A stretch of 64,000 nucleotides of DNA from Burkholderia seminalis DSM 23518 (GCF_902832885.1 NZ_CADFDK010000009.1:186001-250000), one strand, 5' to 3'. Positions 8,685 through 18,072 are shown, counted from the stretch's first letter. Program-made: numbers and translations. Notes: a model not told the origin generated them from the sequence alone.

Positions 8685-9902
8685 ATGAAAAAGCGCGTCG
8701 CTTTCGCCATGACGGCAGTGGGCCTTGCAGCCGCTACCGCCGCCCACGCCCAGAGCAGCGTGACCCTGTACGGTATCGTCGACAACGGTATCGCTTGGCA
8801 GAACAACTCGTCGAGCACCGGCGCGGTCTCGGGTGGTCACTCGAAGGTGCAAATGTCCACCGGCGTGCGGGCAGGCAGCCGCTTCGGCCTGAAGGGCAGC
8901 GAAGATCTCGGCGGCGGCACGAAGGCGATTTTCCAGTTGGAAGCCGGCGTCAATACGGCTAACGGCTCGTCGCAGTGGACCAACGGCATCTTCACGCGTC
9001 AGGCATGGGTCGGGATGACCAACGCCACGTACGGTACGCTGACGGCCGGCCGCCAGTACACCGCGTACTACACGCTGCTGTCGCCGTACAGCCCGACGAC
9101 CTGGCTGACCGGCTATTACGGCGCGCACCCGGGCGATATCGATTCGCTGGATACCAGCTACCGCGCGAACAACTCGCTCGTCTACATGTCGCCGAAGTTC
9201 TACGGCTTCACGGTCGGCGGTTCGTACTCGTTCGGCGGCGTGGCAGGCGCGACGAACCGCGGCTCGACGTGGAGCGCGGCGATCCAGTACCTGAACGGCC
9301 CGGCAGGCATCGCGGTCGGCTACCAGAAGGTCAACAACGCGACGCTGGGTGGCGGCGTGTGGGGCGCGAACTCGACGGTCCAGAACGGCCTGACGGCAAC
9401 GGGCGACGGCAACCAGCCGGCAGTCTCGTCGATCAACAACGGCTACGCGACCGCGCAATCGCAGCAACGTGTCGCCGTGACGGCGGGCTACCAGTTCACG
9501 CCGGCATGGGATATTTCGGCGTCGTACTCGAACGTCCAGTACACGCCGGGCGTCGGTTCGTCGTTCCGCAACACGGCGATCTTCAACACGGCTGGCGCCG
9601 TGCTGCACTGGAAGGCAGCGGCTCAGTGGGACTTCGCGGCGGGCTACTCGTACACGGCGGCAACGCAGTCGAACGGCATCACGAGCTCGGCCAAGTACCA
9701 CCAGGTCACGCTGTCGCAGTACTACAGCCTGTCGAAGCGCACGGGCCTGTACGCGGTCGAGGCTTACCAGCACGCCAGCGGCAACACGCTGAGCAAGACT
9801 GGCGGCGTCCAGGTGGCCACGACGTCGATCGGCGACGGCGTGGGCGCAGGTTCGAAGCAGAACCAGATCGGCGTCGGCGTCGGCCTGATCCACCGCTTCT
9901 GA
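8685..9902 (+). CDS. Outer-membrane general porin (OmpC/Gram-negative porin family)
   Basis: A 405-residue Burkholderia-type trimeric porin. The signal peptide MKKRVAFAMTAVGLAAATAAHA is cleaved before QSSVTLYGIVDNG, the usual mature N-terminus. The remainder alternates beta-strands with polar loops, includes SRFGLKGSEDLGGGTKAIFQ of the first hairpins, and ends in VGVGLIHRF with the C-terminal Phe needed for Bam-dependent assembly. It would allow passive diffusion of small hydrophilic solutes. Codon use is noticeably biased to a few codons (for example CAG, GGC, AAC), as expected for an abundantly expressed protein. The gene is monocistronic with a strong terminator at 9944-9971. Confidence 0.95.
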   Translation: MKKRVAFAMTAVGLAAATAAHAQSSVTLYGIVDNGIAWQNNSSSTGAVSGGHSKVQMSTGVRAGSRFGLKGSEDLGGGTKAIFQLEAGVNTANGSSQWTNGIFTRQAWVGMTNATYGTLTAGRQYTAYYTLLSPYSPTTWLTGYYGAHPGDIDSLDTSYRANNSLVYMSPKFYGFTVGGSYSFGGVAGATNRGSTWSAAIQYLNGPAGIAVGYQKVNNATLGGGVWGANSTVQNGLTATGDGNQPAVSSINNGYATAQSQQRVAVTAGYQFTPAWDISASYSNVQYTPGVGSSFRNTAIFNTAGAVLHWKAAAQWDFAAGYSYTAATQSNGITSSAKYHQVTLSQYYSLSKRTGLYAVEAYQHASGNTLSKTGGVQVATTSIGDGVGAGSKQNQIGVGVGLIHRF

Positions 9903-9943
9903 TGTCGCGCGGCGCGCGAGCGCCGCTTGCGGTATGCGGTACG

Positions 9944-9971
9944 AAAAAACCGGCCTTCGGGCCGGTTTTTT
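9944..9971. terminator. Bidirectional rho-independent terminator
   Basis: AAAAAACCGGCC, loop TTCG, GGCCGGTTTTTT: a perfect GC stem with A-tract and T-tract on the two sides. It can terminate both the porin transcript and the convergent efflux operon. Confidence 0.93.
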
Positions 9972-9991
9972 CATGGGTGCTGCCGTCTCGT

Positions 9992-11482
9992 TCATTTCAC
10001 CGTCTCGTCCGTCCAGTTCCCCGCCAGCGCCTGGAGCAACGCCGCCGTATCGGCCAGCCGGTCGGCCTGCGCGCGCGTGCGGTCGAGCGCCGTCTGCAGC
10101 GCCTGCCGCTGTGCATCGAGCAGCTCGAACGTGCCGATCCCGCCCGCCGCGTAGCGGTCGCCGGCAATCGCATGGGTGGCGGCCGCTTCCCGTGCGGCCG
10201 TGTCCCGCGCCTGCAAGGCGGCCGCATCGTGTTCGACCGCGCGCATCGCGTCGGCCACCTGTTGAAGCGCCAGCAATACGGTTTCCCGATAACTCGCGAA
10301 TGCCGCGTCGTAGGCCGCCTCCGCCGCGCGCTTTCTCGCGCGCAGTTCGCCGCCGTGGAAAAGCGGCTGCGTGAGACCGAGGCCGACATTCCATACATTG
10401 AGCCCGTCGACGATATCCGCGATGCGCGTGCGCTCCGAACCGATTCCCGCCGAAATCGAGAAACGCGGATACAGGTTCGCGGTGGCCACGCCGACGTTCG
10501 CGCTCGCCTGATGCAGCACGGCTTCCGCCGCGCGGATGTCGGGCCGTTCGCGGGCGAGCGTCGACGGCAGCGCGACGGGCAGCGCGCGCGGCAGCGCCAG
10601 CGCATCGAGCGCGAGTTCGGGCAGCACGGCATCCGATGGCGCCGCGCCGAGCAGGATCGCGAGCCGGTGGCCGGCCTGCCCGAGGCGGGTCGCGAGCGGC
10701 GGCAGCGACGCCTGCGTCTGCGCGAGCAGCGCGCGTTGCGCGTGCACATCGGCTTGCGACACGCCGCCTGCCGCATAACGCGCTTCGACGATGCGCAACT
10801 GCCGCGCCTGCGCGTCGACGAGCTGCCGCGTGAGCGCGACCTGTTGCGCGAGCGAGGCGCGCAGGATCGCGGTGGCGACGACGTTGCCCGCAAGCGTCAG
10901 CCGTGCGGCGTCGAGCGTGTAGGCCTGATAGTCGACCTGCGCACGCAGTGCTTCGAGCGCGCGCCGGTTGCCGCCGAACACATCGAGCACGTACGACACG
11001 CTGACCGACGCGTCGTACAGCGTAAACGGCCCGGGGTTCGGCACGTTGGCCGGCAGCCCGAACGCGGTGGTATCGACTTGCTCGCGCGTGGCGGACAGGT
11101 TCGCGTCGACACGCGGCAGCATCGTCGCGCCGGCTTCGGCCGCATGGTTCTGCCGCGCTTCGTCGAGCCGCGCGCGGGCTTCGGCGAGCGTCGGGCTGTT
11201 TTGCCACGCGGTGTCGACGAGCCGGTTCAACGGTTCGGAGCCGAACCGTGTCCACCAGCGCCGCGGCGTGTGGTCGGCCGACGAGAAAATCTGCGCGTCG
11301 CCGGCCGGGCCGCTGGCGGCGGCCGTCGTCGCGGGCAGCTCGCCGCGCGTGTACTGCCGCGCGGCCGGTGCGGCGGGCGGGCGGAAGTCCGGCCCGACCG
11401 CGCATCCGGCGACGAGCAGCGCCGCGGCGGCCAATGCGCAGCCGGCGGCAGTGCGGAAGGGGCGATGCGGGGCCGGTGTCAT
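9992..11482 (-). CDS. Efflux outer-membrane factor lipoprotein (OprM/NodT family)
   Basis: A 496-residue TolC-like channel subunit. It begins with a lipoprotein signal ending LLVAGCAVGPDFRPP, where Cys is the lipidation site and VGPDFRPP is the NodT/OprM start motif. Two outer_efflux repeats follow, with the characteristic LVDTAWQNSPTLAEARARL and LFHGGELRARKRAAEAAYD segments. It forms the outer-membrane exit of a tripartite pump. It is the last gene of the leftward operon begun by the TetR gene at 15248, 10 bp after the ABC permease, so its partners are that ABC transporter and the membrane fusion protein. It ends just before the 9944-9971 terminator. Confidence 0.93.
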   Translation of the reverse strand: MTPAPHRPFRTAAGCALAAAALLVAGCAVGPDFRPPAAPAARQYTRGELPATTAAASGPAGDAQIFSSADHTPRRWWTRFGSEPLNRLVDTAWQNSPTLAEARARLDEARQNHAAEAGATMLPRVDANLSATREQVDTTAFGLPANVPNPGPFTLYDASVSVSYVLDVFGGNRRALEALRAQVDYQAYTLDAARLTLAGNVVATAILRASLAQQVALTRQLVDAQARQLRIVEARYAAGGVSQADVHAQRALLAQTQASLPPLATRLGQAGHRLAILLGAAPSDAVLPELALDALALPRALPVALPSTLARERPDIRAAEAVLHQASANVGVATANLYPRFSISAGIGSERTRIADIVDGLNVWNVGLGLTQPLFHGGELRARKRAAEAAYDAAFASYRETVLLALQQVADAMRAVEHDAAALQARDTAAREAAATHAIAGDRYAAGGIGTFELLDAQRQALQTALDRTRAQADRLADTAALLQALAGNWTDETVK

Positions 11483-11492
11483 CGCATGCCGC

Positions 11493-12647
11493 CTAATCGA
11501 GCGTGCGCCGGTAGAAGCGCAGCGCGACGCCCATCACGACGACGGTGAACAGCGCGACCGGCCACACGGACGGCCACAGGTCGGCCCAGCCGTTGCCTTT
11601 CAGCAGGATGCCGCGCACGAGGCGGTTGAAGTAGGTGAGCGGCAGCAGGTTGCCGATGACCTGCGCCCACTTCGGCATGCCGGCGAACGGGAACATGAAA
11701 CCCGACAGCAGGATGTTCGGCAGGAAGTAGAACACCGCGAGCTGCATCGCCTGCAACTGGTTCTGCGCGAGCGACGACAGCGTGATGCCGACCGTCAGGT
11801 TCGCGGCGATGAACAGCAGTGCCGACAGGTACAGCGCGAACACGCCGCCGACGAACGGCACGTCGAACACGAAGCGCGACGCGGCGACGATGATCGACAC
11901 CTGGATCAGCCCGATCAGCACGTACGGGACGATCTTGCCCGTCATCACCTCGAGCGGCCGCACGGGCGTCGCGAGCAGGTTCTCCATCGTGCCGCGCTCG
12001 CGTTCGCGCGTGATCGCGAGACCCGTCATCATCACCATCGTCATCGTCAGGATCACGCCCATCAGGCCCGGCACGACGTTGTACTGCGTGATGCCTTCCG
12101 GGTTGTACAGCCGGTGCAGCACGACGTCGAACGCGGCCGGGCGACCGTTCAGGTGCGCGAGCGGCCCCGTCAGGTCCTTGTTGGCGACCGGTTGCACGAG
12201 GCCCGGCAGCGCGCCGATCGCCGACGCCGTGGCGACGGGGTCGGTCGCGTCCGCCTCGACCAGCAGCGCCGGGCGCTCGCCGCGCAGCAGCCGCCGCGAG
12301 AAATCGGCCGGCACGCTCAGCACGAACTGCACGTCGCCGCGTGCGAGCGCACGGCGGCCGGCCGCCTCGTCGGGCAAGGTGTCGACGATGTCGAAGTACG
12401 CGGAATTGCGCATCGCGGCGATGAAGCTGCGCGCGAACGGGCTGCCGTCGGCGACGATCACGGCGGTCGGCAGGTGCTTCGGATCGGTGTTGATCGCGAA
12501 GCCGAACAGCGCGAGCTGGATGATCGGCACGCCGACGATCATCGCGAAGGTCACGCGATCGCGGCGCAGCTGCAGGAACTCCTTCAGCACGATGCTCCAC
12601 CAGCGCGCGACCGAGAACGATCCGCGCAGGCCCGCCCACGCATTCAT
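11493..12647 (-). CDS. ABC-2 type transporter permease (YhhJ/YbhR-like)
   Basis: A 384-residue inner-membrane permease of ABC-2 type. It has one N-terminal transmembrane helix after WWSIVLKEFLQLRRDR, a large periplasmic domain (about 50-180), and five C-terminal helices including ITRERERGTMENLLATPV, the typical ABC-2 cytoplasmic motif, and FYFLPNILLSGFMFPFAGMP. It would export drugs or lipophilic compounds with the preceding ATPase. Its ATG at 12647 overlaps the ATPase stop by 4 bp (ATGA), implying translational coupling. The membrane fusion protein and the outer-membrane factor of the same operon complete a MacAB-like, cell-envelope-spanning exporter. Confidence 0.93.
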   Translation of the reverse strand: MNAWAGLRGSFSVARWWSIVLKEFLQLRRDRVTFAMIVGVPIIQLALFGFAINTDPKHLPTAVIVADGSPFARSFIAAMRNSAYFDIVDTLPDEAAGRRALARGDVQFVLSVPADFSRRLLRGERPALLVEADATDPVATASAIGALPGLVQPVANKDLTGPLAHLNGRPAAFDVVLHRLYNPEGITQYNVVPGLMGVILTMTMVMMTGLAITRERERGTMENLLATPVRPLEVMTGKIVPYVLIGLIQVSIIVAASRFVFDVPFVGGVFALYLSALLFIAANLTVGITLSSLAQNQLQAMQLAVFYFLPNILLSGFMFPFAGMPKWAQVIGNLLPLTYFNRLVRGILLKGNGWADLWPSVWPVALFTVVVMGVALRFYRRTLD

Positions 12648-13591
12648 GGCGACACCCGGCCGGGCGGCGCGGACGCGCGGCCCATCATGTAGATGAACAC
12701 GTCCTTGAGCCCGGTGTCGATCGGCACGACCTGCAGCGGCGTATCGCGGGCGACCTGTTCGAGCGTCGCGTCGAGCCGCGCGTGGTCGCGGCCGCTCACG
12801 TGCAGCGCCGAGCCGAACACGACCGTCTGGTCGACGCCCGGCATCGTGCGCAGCCGCGCGGACAATTCGGTCAGGTGCTCGCCGGCGATCGCGCGGGTCG
12901 CAAGCCCTTGCGATGCGAGGATCTCGGCCGACGTGCCTTGCGCGAGCAGTTCGCCGTACGCGATGTACGCGAGCTTGTGGCAGCGCTCGGCCTCGTCCAT
13001 GTAGTGCGTGCTGACGAGCACCGAGATCCCGCGCGCGGCGAGCCGGTGCAGCTCCTCCCAGAAATCGCGGCGCGCGGCCGGGTCGACGCCGGCGGTCGGC
13101 TCGTCGAGCAGCAGCAGCTCGGGCTCGTGCAGCATGCATGCGGCCAGCGCGAGGCGCTGCTTCCAGCCGCCCGACAGCGCGCCCGTGAGCTGGTCGGCGC
13201 GGCTCGCGAGGCCGAGCCCGTCGAGCGCGCGCGCGACGGCCGCCTTGCGGTCGCGCATCCCGTACACGCGGGCGACGAAGTCGAGGTTCTCGCGGATCGA
13301 CAGGTCTTCCCAGTACGAGAAGCGCTGCGTCATGTAGCCGACGCGCCGCTTGATCTGCGCGCTGTCGCGCACGATGTCGTAGCCGAGGCAGGTTCCGCTG
13401 CCCGCATCCGGCGTGAGCAATCCGCACATCATCCGGATCGACGTCGTCTTGCCGCTGCCGTTCGGTCCGAGAAAACCGAAGATCTCGCCGCGCGCGACGC
13501 GCAGCGACACGTCCTTCACGACGTGCTTGTCGCCGAACCGCTTGTTCAACCGGTCGACGTCGATCGCGTACGGGGCGGGCGGCGCGTTCAT
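12644..13591 (-). CDS. ABC transporter ATP-binding protein
   Basis: A 315-residue ATPase with Walker A GPNGSGKTTS (about residues 43-52), signature motif LSGGWKQRLALA, Walker B LLLLDEPTAGVD, and a switch histidine in VSTHYMDEAERC. About 80 residues follow the nucleotide-binding domain, as in drug-export ABC-2 ATPases. It powers the permease encoded immediately downstream. Starts and stops overlap by 4 bp with both neighbours, so stoichiometric translation is likely. Only one nucleotide-binding domain is encoded, so it must act as a homodimer. Confidence 0.94.
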   Translation of the reverse strand: MNAPPAPYAIDVDRLNKRFGDKHVVKDVSLRVARGEIFGFLGPNGSGKTTSIRMMCGLLTPDAGSGTCLGYDIVRDSAQIKRRVGYMTQRFSYWEDLSIRENLDFVARVYGMRDRKAAVARALDGLGLASRADQLTGALSGGWKQRLALAACMLHEPELLLLDEPTAGVDPAARRDFWEELHRLAARGISVLVSTHYMDEAERCHKLAYIAYGELLAQGTSAEILASQGLATRAIAGEHLTELSARLRTMPGVDQTVVFGSALHVSGRDHARLDATLEQVARDTPLQVVPIDTGLKDVFIYMMGRASAPPGRVSP

Positions 13592-14553
13592 CGCACGCTC
13601 ACGGCGACGGGCTGGCCCGGATGCAGCTTCGGCGCATCGGCGGCGGCGGGGCGCGCCTCGATCATGAACACGAGCTTGGTGCGGCTCTCGTTGCTGTAGA
13701 TGACGGGCGGCGTGTATTCGGCCTCGCTCGACACATAGGTGATGCGCGCGGGCACGTCGGCCGCGCAGCCGTCGCAATGGATCGCGACCGTGTGCCCCGG
13801 CGCGAGCGAGGCGATGGCCGCTTCCGGCACGAAGAAGCGCACCTTCAGGTTCTGCGGCGGCAACATCTGCACGACCGGGTTGCCGGCCTGCACCCATTCG
13901 CCGACGCGGTACAGCGTGTCGTACACGCGTCCGGCGCCCGGCGCGGCAACGCGCTTCTGGTCGAGCTTCCATTGCGCTTCGGCCACGGCCGCCTGCGCGG
14001 CGTCGACCTGTGCGGCTTGCGCGGCGACCTGTTGCGCGCGGCCCGGCAGGCGCGCGACGTCGACCTGCTTTTGCAGCTCGCGCATCTGCGCGGCCGTCGT
14101 CTGCGCGGCCGTGCGCGAATCGTCGAGTTGCTGCTTCGACAGGCCGCCGGCCGCGTACTGGCGTTCGTCGCGCGCGAGTTGCGCGGCGGCCCGCGCAGCT
14201 TGTGCGCTGGCCTGCGCGAGCTGCGCCTGCGTGACGGCGATTTCCGGCGGACGCTTGCCGGTCTGCAGGTCGGCCAGCTGCGCGCGTGCGGCCTCGAGCT
14301 GATGCTGCGCCTGGCGCAGCGCGGCCGTTTCGCTGACGGCTTCGAGCGAGAACGCCGGCGTGCCGGCGGCGACGGCCTGACCCCGCTCGACCGCCAGTTG
14401 CGTGAGCGTGCCCGACTGCGACGACGACAGGTACACGAATTCGCCTTCGACATAACCCTGGTAGGTCGTGCCGCTACCCGTCGAGCGTTCGCAGCCGGCG
14501 AGCAGCGCGATCGCGGCGGCCAGCGCCGGCAGGCGCGAGCGGGTCGCGTTCAC
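13588..14553 (-). CDS. HlyD-family membrane fusion protein, probable lipoprotein
   Basis: A 321-residue periplasmic adaptor. The signal ALAAAIALLAGCERS contains a lipobox. A biotinyl-lipoyl-like half motif (SSSQSGTLTQLAVERGQAVAAGTPAF), a long alpha-helical hairpin rich in Ala and Gln (about 85-200), and the second half (RVAAPGAGRVYDTLYRVGEWV) follow, then a beta-barrel. It links the ABC permease to the outer-membrane factor. I chose GTG at 14553 because it forms a 4-bp overlap (GTGA) with the upstream TetR stop and yields the expected signal sequence. Confidence 0.9.
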   Translation of the reverse strand: MNATRSRLPALAAAIALLAGCERSTGSGTTYQGYVEGEFVYLSSSQSGTLTQLAVERGQAVAAGTPAFSLEAVSETAALRQAQHQLEAARAQLADLQTGKRPPEIAVTQAQLAQASAQAARAAAQLARDERQYAAGGLSKQQLDDSRTAAQTTAAQMRELQKQVDVARLPGRAQQVAAQAAQVDAAQAAVAEAQWKLDQKRVAAPGAGRVYDTLYRVGEWVQAGNPVVQMLPPQNLKVRFFVPEAAIASLAPGHTVAIHCDGCAADVPARITYVSSEAEYTPPVIYSNESRTKLVFMIEARPAAADAPKLHPGQPVAVSVR

Positions 14554-15248
14554 GACGGCCTCCGCGGCGACGGGCCGCGTGCGCGCGGCGCGGCCGCGGG
14601 CGGCTGCATGCCCGAGCCGAGCAGCGCGCGCACGTGCCGGTGCAACGTGTCGCGGTCGATCGGCGGCAGGCCGCGCGCGCTGTGCCACAGCTTCGCGGTG
14701 GCGAGCGGCAGCATCACGAGCGCGATGATCGAGTGGAACAGGAACGCCGGTTCGAGCGCGGGATTCAGCGTGCCGGCCTGCTGCGCGGCGCGGATGCGTT
14801 CGGCGAAGCCGCCGATATGGTCGAGCGGGATGCGCCGGACCATCCGCTCGCGCAGCAACCCGCCTTCGTGGACGATCTCGCGCAGCCAGATCGACGGCAG
14901 CCACGGCATGCGGTGCGTGACGTCGAAGAAGCGGTCGACGAGTTCGGCGACGAGCGCGAACGGATCGTTCTCGATCCGCGGTTCGGTCGGCCGCCACACG
15001 AACGCGATGACCTGCGCGAGCCGCTCCTCGACGATCGCGTCGAGCAACTGCTCGCGGTTCGTGAAGTAGTAGTGGACCATCGCCGACGTGACGCCGGCGG
15101 CCGCCGCGATCTGCGCGACCGTCGTCGCGGCGATGCCGCGCTCGGCGAACAACGCGATCGCGACGTCGAGCATATGGCCGCGCAGGTCGAAATCGTCCAC
15201 CGACGGGCGGCGCCCGCGCGGCCTGGCGACGGTGGCTTTCGCGTTCAT
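14550..15248 (-). CDS. TetR-family repressor, first gene of the efflux operon
   Basis: A 232-residue TetR regulator. The N-terminal helix-turn-helix spans about residues 23-70, with TTVAQIAAAAGVTSAMVHYYFTNREQLL; the C-terminal ligand domain covers the rest. As the promoter-proximal gene of the operon it would repress its own expression together with the exporter and be released by a pump substrate. The ATG at 15248 is favoured because the sequence before it is AT-rich and looks like the operator region rather than coding. The C-terminal tail is rich in Arg, Pro and Ala. Confidence 0.92.
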   Translation of the reverse strand: MNAKATVARPRGRRPSVDDFDLRGHMLDVAIALFAERGIAATTVAQIAAAAGVTSAMVHYYFTNREQLLDAIVEERLAQVIAFVWRPTEPRIENDPFALVAELVDRFFDVTHRMPWLPSIWLREIVHEGGLLRERMVRRIPLDHIGGFAERIRAAQQAGTLNPALEPAFLFHSIIALVMLPLATAKLWHSARGLPPIDRDTLHRHVRALLGSGMQPPAAAPRARGPSPRRPS

Positions 15249-15290
15249 GAAATCGACGCTAATTGATGAGTTAGTTAATTTCAAGGAAGG
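15249..15290 (-). promoter_or_regulatory. AT-rich promoter/operator of the TetR-efflux operon
   Basis: Immediately before the TetR start is an AT-rich block (about 15259-15285) with the palindrome TTAGTTAA and flanking AATT repeats, in contrast to the GC-rich surroundings. This is the probable operator bound by the TetR protein and the site of the operon promoter. The half-sites are not perfectly symmetric, so the exact operator is uncertain. Confidence 0.45.
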
Positions 15291-15459
15291 GTTTTCGCCG
15301 CCCTTGATCTCGATCAGGCGCGCGTCGAATCCGGCCACGGACGCGCGGGGCGCCACGTCGCGGCACGCAGTGCGCCGCCGGTGGCATGTAGGGAGCAGTT
15401 AACGGGGAAAAGGGCGAGCGGGCGCGCGCCAGCGGTAGCGCACGCGCCCCGCCAAGGGG

Positions 15460-15879
15460 TTACCGATCGATCGGCGACTTCAGCGGTTCGTGCTCGCCGG
15501 TCAGGCCGAACACGACGAGCTGCGCGGGCTCGGTCGCGCTTGCGTTGCGCGACACCGGGTGGCGCGAGCCGGGTGCCTCGTACCAGCCCTCGCCGGCGCG
15601 GTAGCGGCGCAGCGGGCCGTCGTTCACCTGCGACAGCACTTCGCCTTTCGACACGACGGCAAACACCGAGCCGAGGTGCCGGTGTGGGGCGGACGCCTGG
15701 CCGGGCGCATAGTCGACGGTCGCGACGACGACGCGCTTGCCGGGCGCTTCGGGCACGGCCTGCTGCATGATCGCGTGAACGCTGTCGCCGGCATCGTGCG
15801 CGAAGGCGGCGGCCGGCAGCGCGGCGCCGAGCACGAGCGCGGCGCCCAGAACGGTGCGATGGAGCGGGGAGCGGGTCAT
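15460..15879 (-). CDS. Exported cupin-domain protein
   Basis: A 139-residue protein with a signal peptide (MTRSPLHRTVLGAALVLGAALPAAAFA) and a single cupin domain. The metal-binding motif is visible in PHRHLGSVFAVVSKGEV and GEGWYEAPGSRHPVSRN. Function is unknown; small exported cupins often sit with AhpD-like proteins. It is 10 bp downstream of the AhpD-like gene at 15890-16327 and is probably its co-transcribed partner. Confidence 0.82.
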   Translation of the reverse strand: MTRSPLHRTVLGAALVLGAALPAAAFAHDAGDSVHAIMQQAVPEAPGKRVVVATVDYAPGQASAPHRHLGSVFAVVSKGEVLSQVNDGPLRRYRAGEGWYEAPGSRHPVSRNASATEPAQLVVFGLTGEHEPLKSPIDR

Positions 15880-15889
15880 TGCCGGTTCC

Positions 15890-16327
15890 TTACTCGGGCA
15901 TCTTGCGGAACGCGATCGCGAAGCGGTTCCACGTGTTGATCGTCGCGATCAGCATCGACAGGTCGAACAGTTCCTCGTCGGTGAAGTGCGGCTTGACGGC
16001 TTCCCAGACGGCGTCCGGCACGTGGTTGTCGGCCACCAGCGTCAGCGCCTCGGTCCATTCCAGCGCCGCGCGTTCGCGCTCGGTGAAGAACGGCGTTTCG
16101 CGCCACACGACGACGGTCGCGAGACGGCGGTCGGTTTCGCCGCCCTTGCGCGCGTCGGTCGTGTGCATGTCGACACAGAATGCACAGCCGTTGATCTGCG
16201 ACGCGCGCAGGCGGACGAGTTCGGCGAGCGGCTTCTCGATCGAGCTCTTCGCGATGAAGTCCTCGGCGTTGCGCATCACCTTGATGGCGTTCGGGCTGGC
16301 GGTATAGAAGTTCAGGCGCGGTTGCAT
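15890..16327 (-). CDS. AhpD/carboxymuconolactone decarboxylase-family protein
   Basis: A 145-residue alkylhydroperoxidase-like protein. The redox motif lies in INGCAFCVDMHTTDARKGGET, with the CxxC pair and downstream His of the AhpD family. Members act as thiol-dependent peroxidase partners or have undefined redox roles. A MocR regulator lies 95 bp upstream in the same orientation and a cupin gene lies 10 bp downstream. This three-gene arrangement is common in proteobacteria, with MocR as the probable controller. Confidence 0.9.
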   Translation of the reverse strand: MQPRLNFYTASPNAIKVMRNAEDFIAKSSIEKPLAELVRLRASQINGCAFCVDMHTTDARKGGETDRRLATVVVWRETPFFTERERAALEWTEALTLVADNHVPDAVWEAVKPHFTDEELFDLSMLIATINTWNRFAIAFRKMPE

Positions 16328-16422
16328 GGCAGGTCCTTTTCGGTGGGTGGCGCCGTGGCGGCGCGACAGGACCCACTTTACGAAACCGACTGGCCTGCTT
16401 GAATAGCCAATTCTGTGGAAAT

Positions 16423-17907
16423 TCAGGTAACCAGTGATGGTCCGCCGGCCGCGCCCGCACCGAGCAGCCCGGCCAGTTTCGCGAGCGCCGTGTCGATGCG
16501 CAGCGCGTCGATCCCGCCATAGCCGAACAGCAGCCCCGCGCGCACCGGCACGCCGACGTGAAACGCCGAGATTCCGTACAGGCCGATGTCCTGCGCACGC
16601 GCCGCGAGGACGAGCGCCGCTTCGTCGAGGCCCGGCTTCAGGTGCGCGGCGAGGTGGATGCCGGCGGTCGGCACGATCGCGTCGAACCACGGCGCGAGTT
16701 CGCCGCGCAGATGCGCGATCAGCATCTTGCGTCGCGCGTCGTAGTGCTTCTGCACGCGCTTCAGGTGCCGGGCGAAATCGCCTTCGAGCATGAAGCGCGC
16801 GAGCGCCGCCTGCGTCAGCGTGCAGGTGTGCCAGTCGACGATTTGCTTCGCCTTGGCCAGCGCGCCGCGCAGCGCGCGCGGCGGAATCGCGTAGCCGATC
16901 CGCAGTTCGGGAAAGATCGTCTTCGAGAACGTGCCGACGTACGCGACGAGGCCCGTGCGGTCGAGGCTCTTCAGCGATTCGACCGGCCGGCCCTCGAAGC
17001 GGAATTCGCCGTCGTAGTCGTCCTCGATGATCACCGCGCGGCGGCGCTGCGCCCATTCGAGCAGCGCGATGCGCCGTTCCAGCGTCATCGGCATCCCGAG
17101 CGGGAACTGGTGCGACGGCGTCACGTAGACGAGCCGGGCTTCGTCGGGCAGGCGGCCGGTGACGAGGCCGTGCGCGTCGACAGGTACGCCGATCACGGTC
17201 GCGCCGAGCGATGCGAACGCGGCGCGCGCGGGCGGATAACCGGGATCCTCGACCGCGACCACGTCGCCAGGCCGCACGACGACACGCGCGAGCAGGTCGA
17301 GCGCCTGTTGCGCGCCGTGCGTGACGAGCACGTCGTCCCAGCCGCACGCGACCGCGCGGCTGAACGCGACGTAGCGCGCGATCGCGCCGCGCAGCTGCGG
17401 GTCGCCGGCCGGGTCGTGATACTGGCCGCGGCCGCGCGCCTGCTGGCGCAGCGCGTGATGCAGGCAGCGCCGCCACGCGTCGAACGGGAACAGCGTCTTG
17501 TCGGTCACGCCGCCGCGGAAGTCGAAGCCCGGCGCATCCTGCGGCGCGGGCATCGCGAGCGCGTCGGGCAGGTCGTTCCACAGCGCGCGGGCGTCGACCG
17601 CATCGACACGCGGCGTGGCGTCGACGATCGACGGCGCCGGCATCGCCGCCGCGTGCGGCACGCGCGCGAGGCCGTCCGCGATGAACGTGCCGTCGCCCGC
17701 GCGCGTAGTCAGGTAGCCCTCGGCGACGAGGCGCTCGAACGCGTCGAGCGTCGTCTTGCGCGACACGCCGAGCTGTTTCGCGAGATCGCGCGTCGACGGC
17801 AGCCGCGCGCCGCCTTCGAGGCGCCCGTCGACGATCGCCGTGCGCAGCTGCCGGAAGATCTGCCCCGTCAGGTCGTGACGGCCTTCGATGCGGATCGCGA
17901 TGTCCAT
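16423..17907 (-). CDS. MocR/PdxR-type GntR regulator with aminotransferase domain
   Basis: A 494-residue chimera. The N-terminal GntR winged helix (about 10-80) contains GGARLPSTRDLAKQLGVSRKTTLDAFERL. The C-terminal domain (about 115-480) is fold-type I aminotransferase-like, with the PLP-lysine region GTFSKTIFPELRIGY. Such regulators use PLP as effector or ligand scaffold. It lies upstream of and in line with the AhpD and cupin genes and is divergent from a LysR gene, so either side could be its target. Confidence 0.92.
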   Translation of the reverse strand: MDIAIRIEGRHDLTGQIFRQLRTAIVDGRLEGGARLPSTRDLAKQLGVSRKTTLDAFERLVAEGYLTTRAGDGTFIADGLARVPHAAAMPAPSIVDATPRVDAVDARALWNDLPDALAMPAPQDAPGFDFRGGVTDKTLFPFDAWRRCLHHALRQQARGRGQYHDPAGDPQLRGAIARYVAFSRAVACGWDDVLVTHGAQQALDLLARVVVRPGDVVAVEDPGYPPARAAFASLGATVIGVPVDAHGLVTGRLPDEARLVYVTPSHQFPLGMPMTLERRIALLEWAQRRRAVIIEDDYDGEFRFEGRPVESLKSLDRTGLVAYVGTFSKTIFPELRIGYAIPPRALRGALAKAKQIVDWHTCTLTQAALARFMLEGDFARHLKRVQKHYDARRKMLIAHLRGELAPWFDAIVPTAGIHLAAHLKPGLDEAALVLAARAQDIGLYGISAFHVGVPVRAGLLFGYGGIDALRIDTALAKLAGLLGAGAAGGPSLVT

Positions 17908-18072
17908 CGCAGTGGTAACCTCGATCGTGACGATTCAATGCCAATCAGGATACCGGAAGTCGGCGGACGGATCGGCAGCGTGCCGGTGCGAGCGCCCCCC
18001 CGCATCGCGCGATTGGACCGCAGGCCGCTGCTGCCTTACGATCCACGACACCCTTACCCCTGGAGCGACCTC

